This document shows positions 5,098 to 5,446 of a DNA stretch of 5,446 nucleotides, piece by piece. Made by a program: the position numbers and the translations under genes. The first letter of the stretch is position 1. Each line of letters begins with the position of its first letter. Source of the DNA: Thermoplasmata archaeon (lineage in GTDB: Archaea > Thermoplasmatota > Thermoplasmata > Sysuiplasmatales > Sysuiplasmataceae); NCBI GenBank assembly GCA_021796175.1, contig JAJYOM010000113.1, forward strand, positions 1-5,446, given 5' to 3'. Under the pieces are notes generated by a model, which was not told the origin of the DNA, searched no databases, and saw only the letters and a list, made by a program, of their open reading frames with translations.

Positions 5098-5446
5098 CTG
5101 ATATCCGAAACAGTACTGTTCTTCCAGTTCGGCATAATCATGCTTCTTGCATTCATAGGGGCAGGGCTGGCTGCAAAACTGGGCCAGTCTGTGATACTGG
5201 GATACATCGCAGTCGGCGCCCTGATAGGGCCGTACATAAGCATCACTCTCTTCGGCCATACATACGACGGCATGATACAGAACACAGAGCTGATAAGCTA
5301 TTTCGCAAGGATGGGACTGATACTGCTGCTGTTTTTCGTAGGTCTCGAGTTTTCGATCAGCAAGCTGAAGAAGACAAGGACCGCCGCAACTATACTGGCA
5401 GTATTCAACTTCGGCATTGACATGTTCCTCGGCGTACTTCTCGGCG
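5098..5446 (+). CDS. CPA2/Kef-type cation:proton antiporter, N-terminal part (3' end outside window)
   Basis: Membrane transporter exchanging Na+ or K+ for protons; only the first ~116 residues of an expected 380 or more are present. Counting from CTG 5098: helix 1 at about 5-26 (with AGLAAKLGQ leading out), helix 2 in SVILGYIAVGALIGPY (32-47), helix 3 in MGLILLLFFVGLEFS (72-86), and the start of helix 4 at about 96-116. GYIxxGxxIGP and LLLFFVGLEFS are standard for the KefB/NapA-like exchanger domain. The start is unclear: the frame is open from 5011 but has no ATG, GTG or TTG before ATG 5140, and that ATG would remove the first half of helix 1. CTG 5098 has GGGGG nine bases upstream and overlaps the stop of a 26-codon frame as CTGA. 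An indel in the five-G run (5084-5088) is the other explanation. Gene identity is firm, the 5' end is not. Confidence 0.85.
   Translation, partial: MISETVLFFQFGIIMLLAFIGAGLAAKLGQSVILGYIAVGALIGPYISITLFGHTYDGMIQNTELISYFARMGLILLLFFVGLEFSISKLKKTRTAATILAVFNFGIDMFLGVLLG

Noticed and set aside
5058..5420. Plus-strand frame of 120 codons from GTG 5058
   Set aside because: It overlaps the antiporter in another frame, and the antiporter frame has the membrane helices and family motifs. Only its first codons might matter, if the G run has an indel.

Overview
The window looks like an ordinary archaeal chromosome segment from a euryarchaeon, most likely of the Thermoplasmata lineage. Several features point there: a stand-alone glutamine amidotransferase subunit of GMP synthase, an archaeal-type S-adenosylhomocysteine hydrolase with a short C-terminus, the archaeal pyrimidine reductase of riboflavin synthesis, a DUF131 membrane protein, A/T-rich TATA-like boxes about 25 nt upstream of likely transcript starts, GGTGA/GGAGG-type ribosome binding sites, and heavy use of AGG/AGA and ATA codons. 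The lineage is an inference; no rRNA or tRNA gene is present to confirm it.

Layout. Positions 1-1816 (minus strand) carry an ATGA-coupled pair: S-adenosylhomocysteine hydrolase (ahcY) followed by a PfkB-family sugar/nucleoside kinase that runs off the left edge. A separate minus-strand gene at 1922-2275 encodes an unrecognised, highly charged helical protein. A 150-bp divergent promoter region separates it from a plus-strand pair: the GMP synthase glutaminase subunit (guaAA, 2426-3034) and an overlapping 79-residue unknown protein (3013-3252). That small gene meets, tail to tail with a 36-bp overlap, a minus-strand DUF131 membrane protein (3217-3645). Upstream of DUF131 on the minus strand lie a Mut7-C-type predicted nuclease with a zinc ribbon (3729-4223) and, coupled to it by a TTGA overlap, the riboflavin-pathway reductase arfC (4220-4849). 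A divergent intergenic region with two adjacent palindromes separates arfC from a plus-strand CPA2/Kef-type cation:proton antiporter that runs off the right edge.

How the genes fit together. ahcY releases adenosine and homocysteine from S-adenosylhomocysteine, and the coupled PfkB kinase may phosphorylate the adenosine and so pull the reaction forward. guaAA supplies ammonia for GMP synthesis, and GTP is the precursor of the riboflavin pathway that contains ArfC; this is a loose metabolic link, not evidence of co-regulation. No mobile element, CRISPR array, tRNA or rRNA was seen. The most unusual points are the apparent lack of a normal start codon for arfC and for the antiporter (both have a well-placed CTG), a His in place of the conserved Gln after the GuaAA nucleophile, and the palindromic arfC/antiporter spacer. 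I do not see a convincing new multi-gene system; most of the window is housekeeping.
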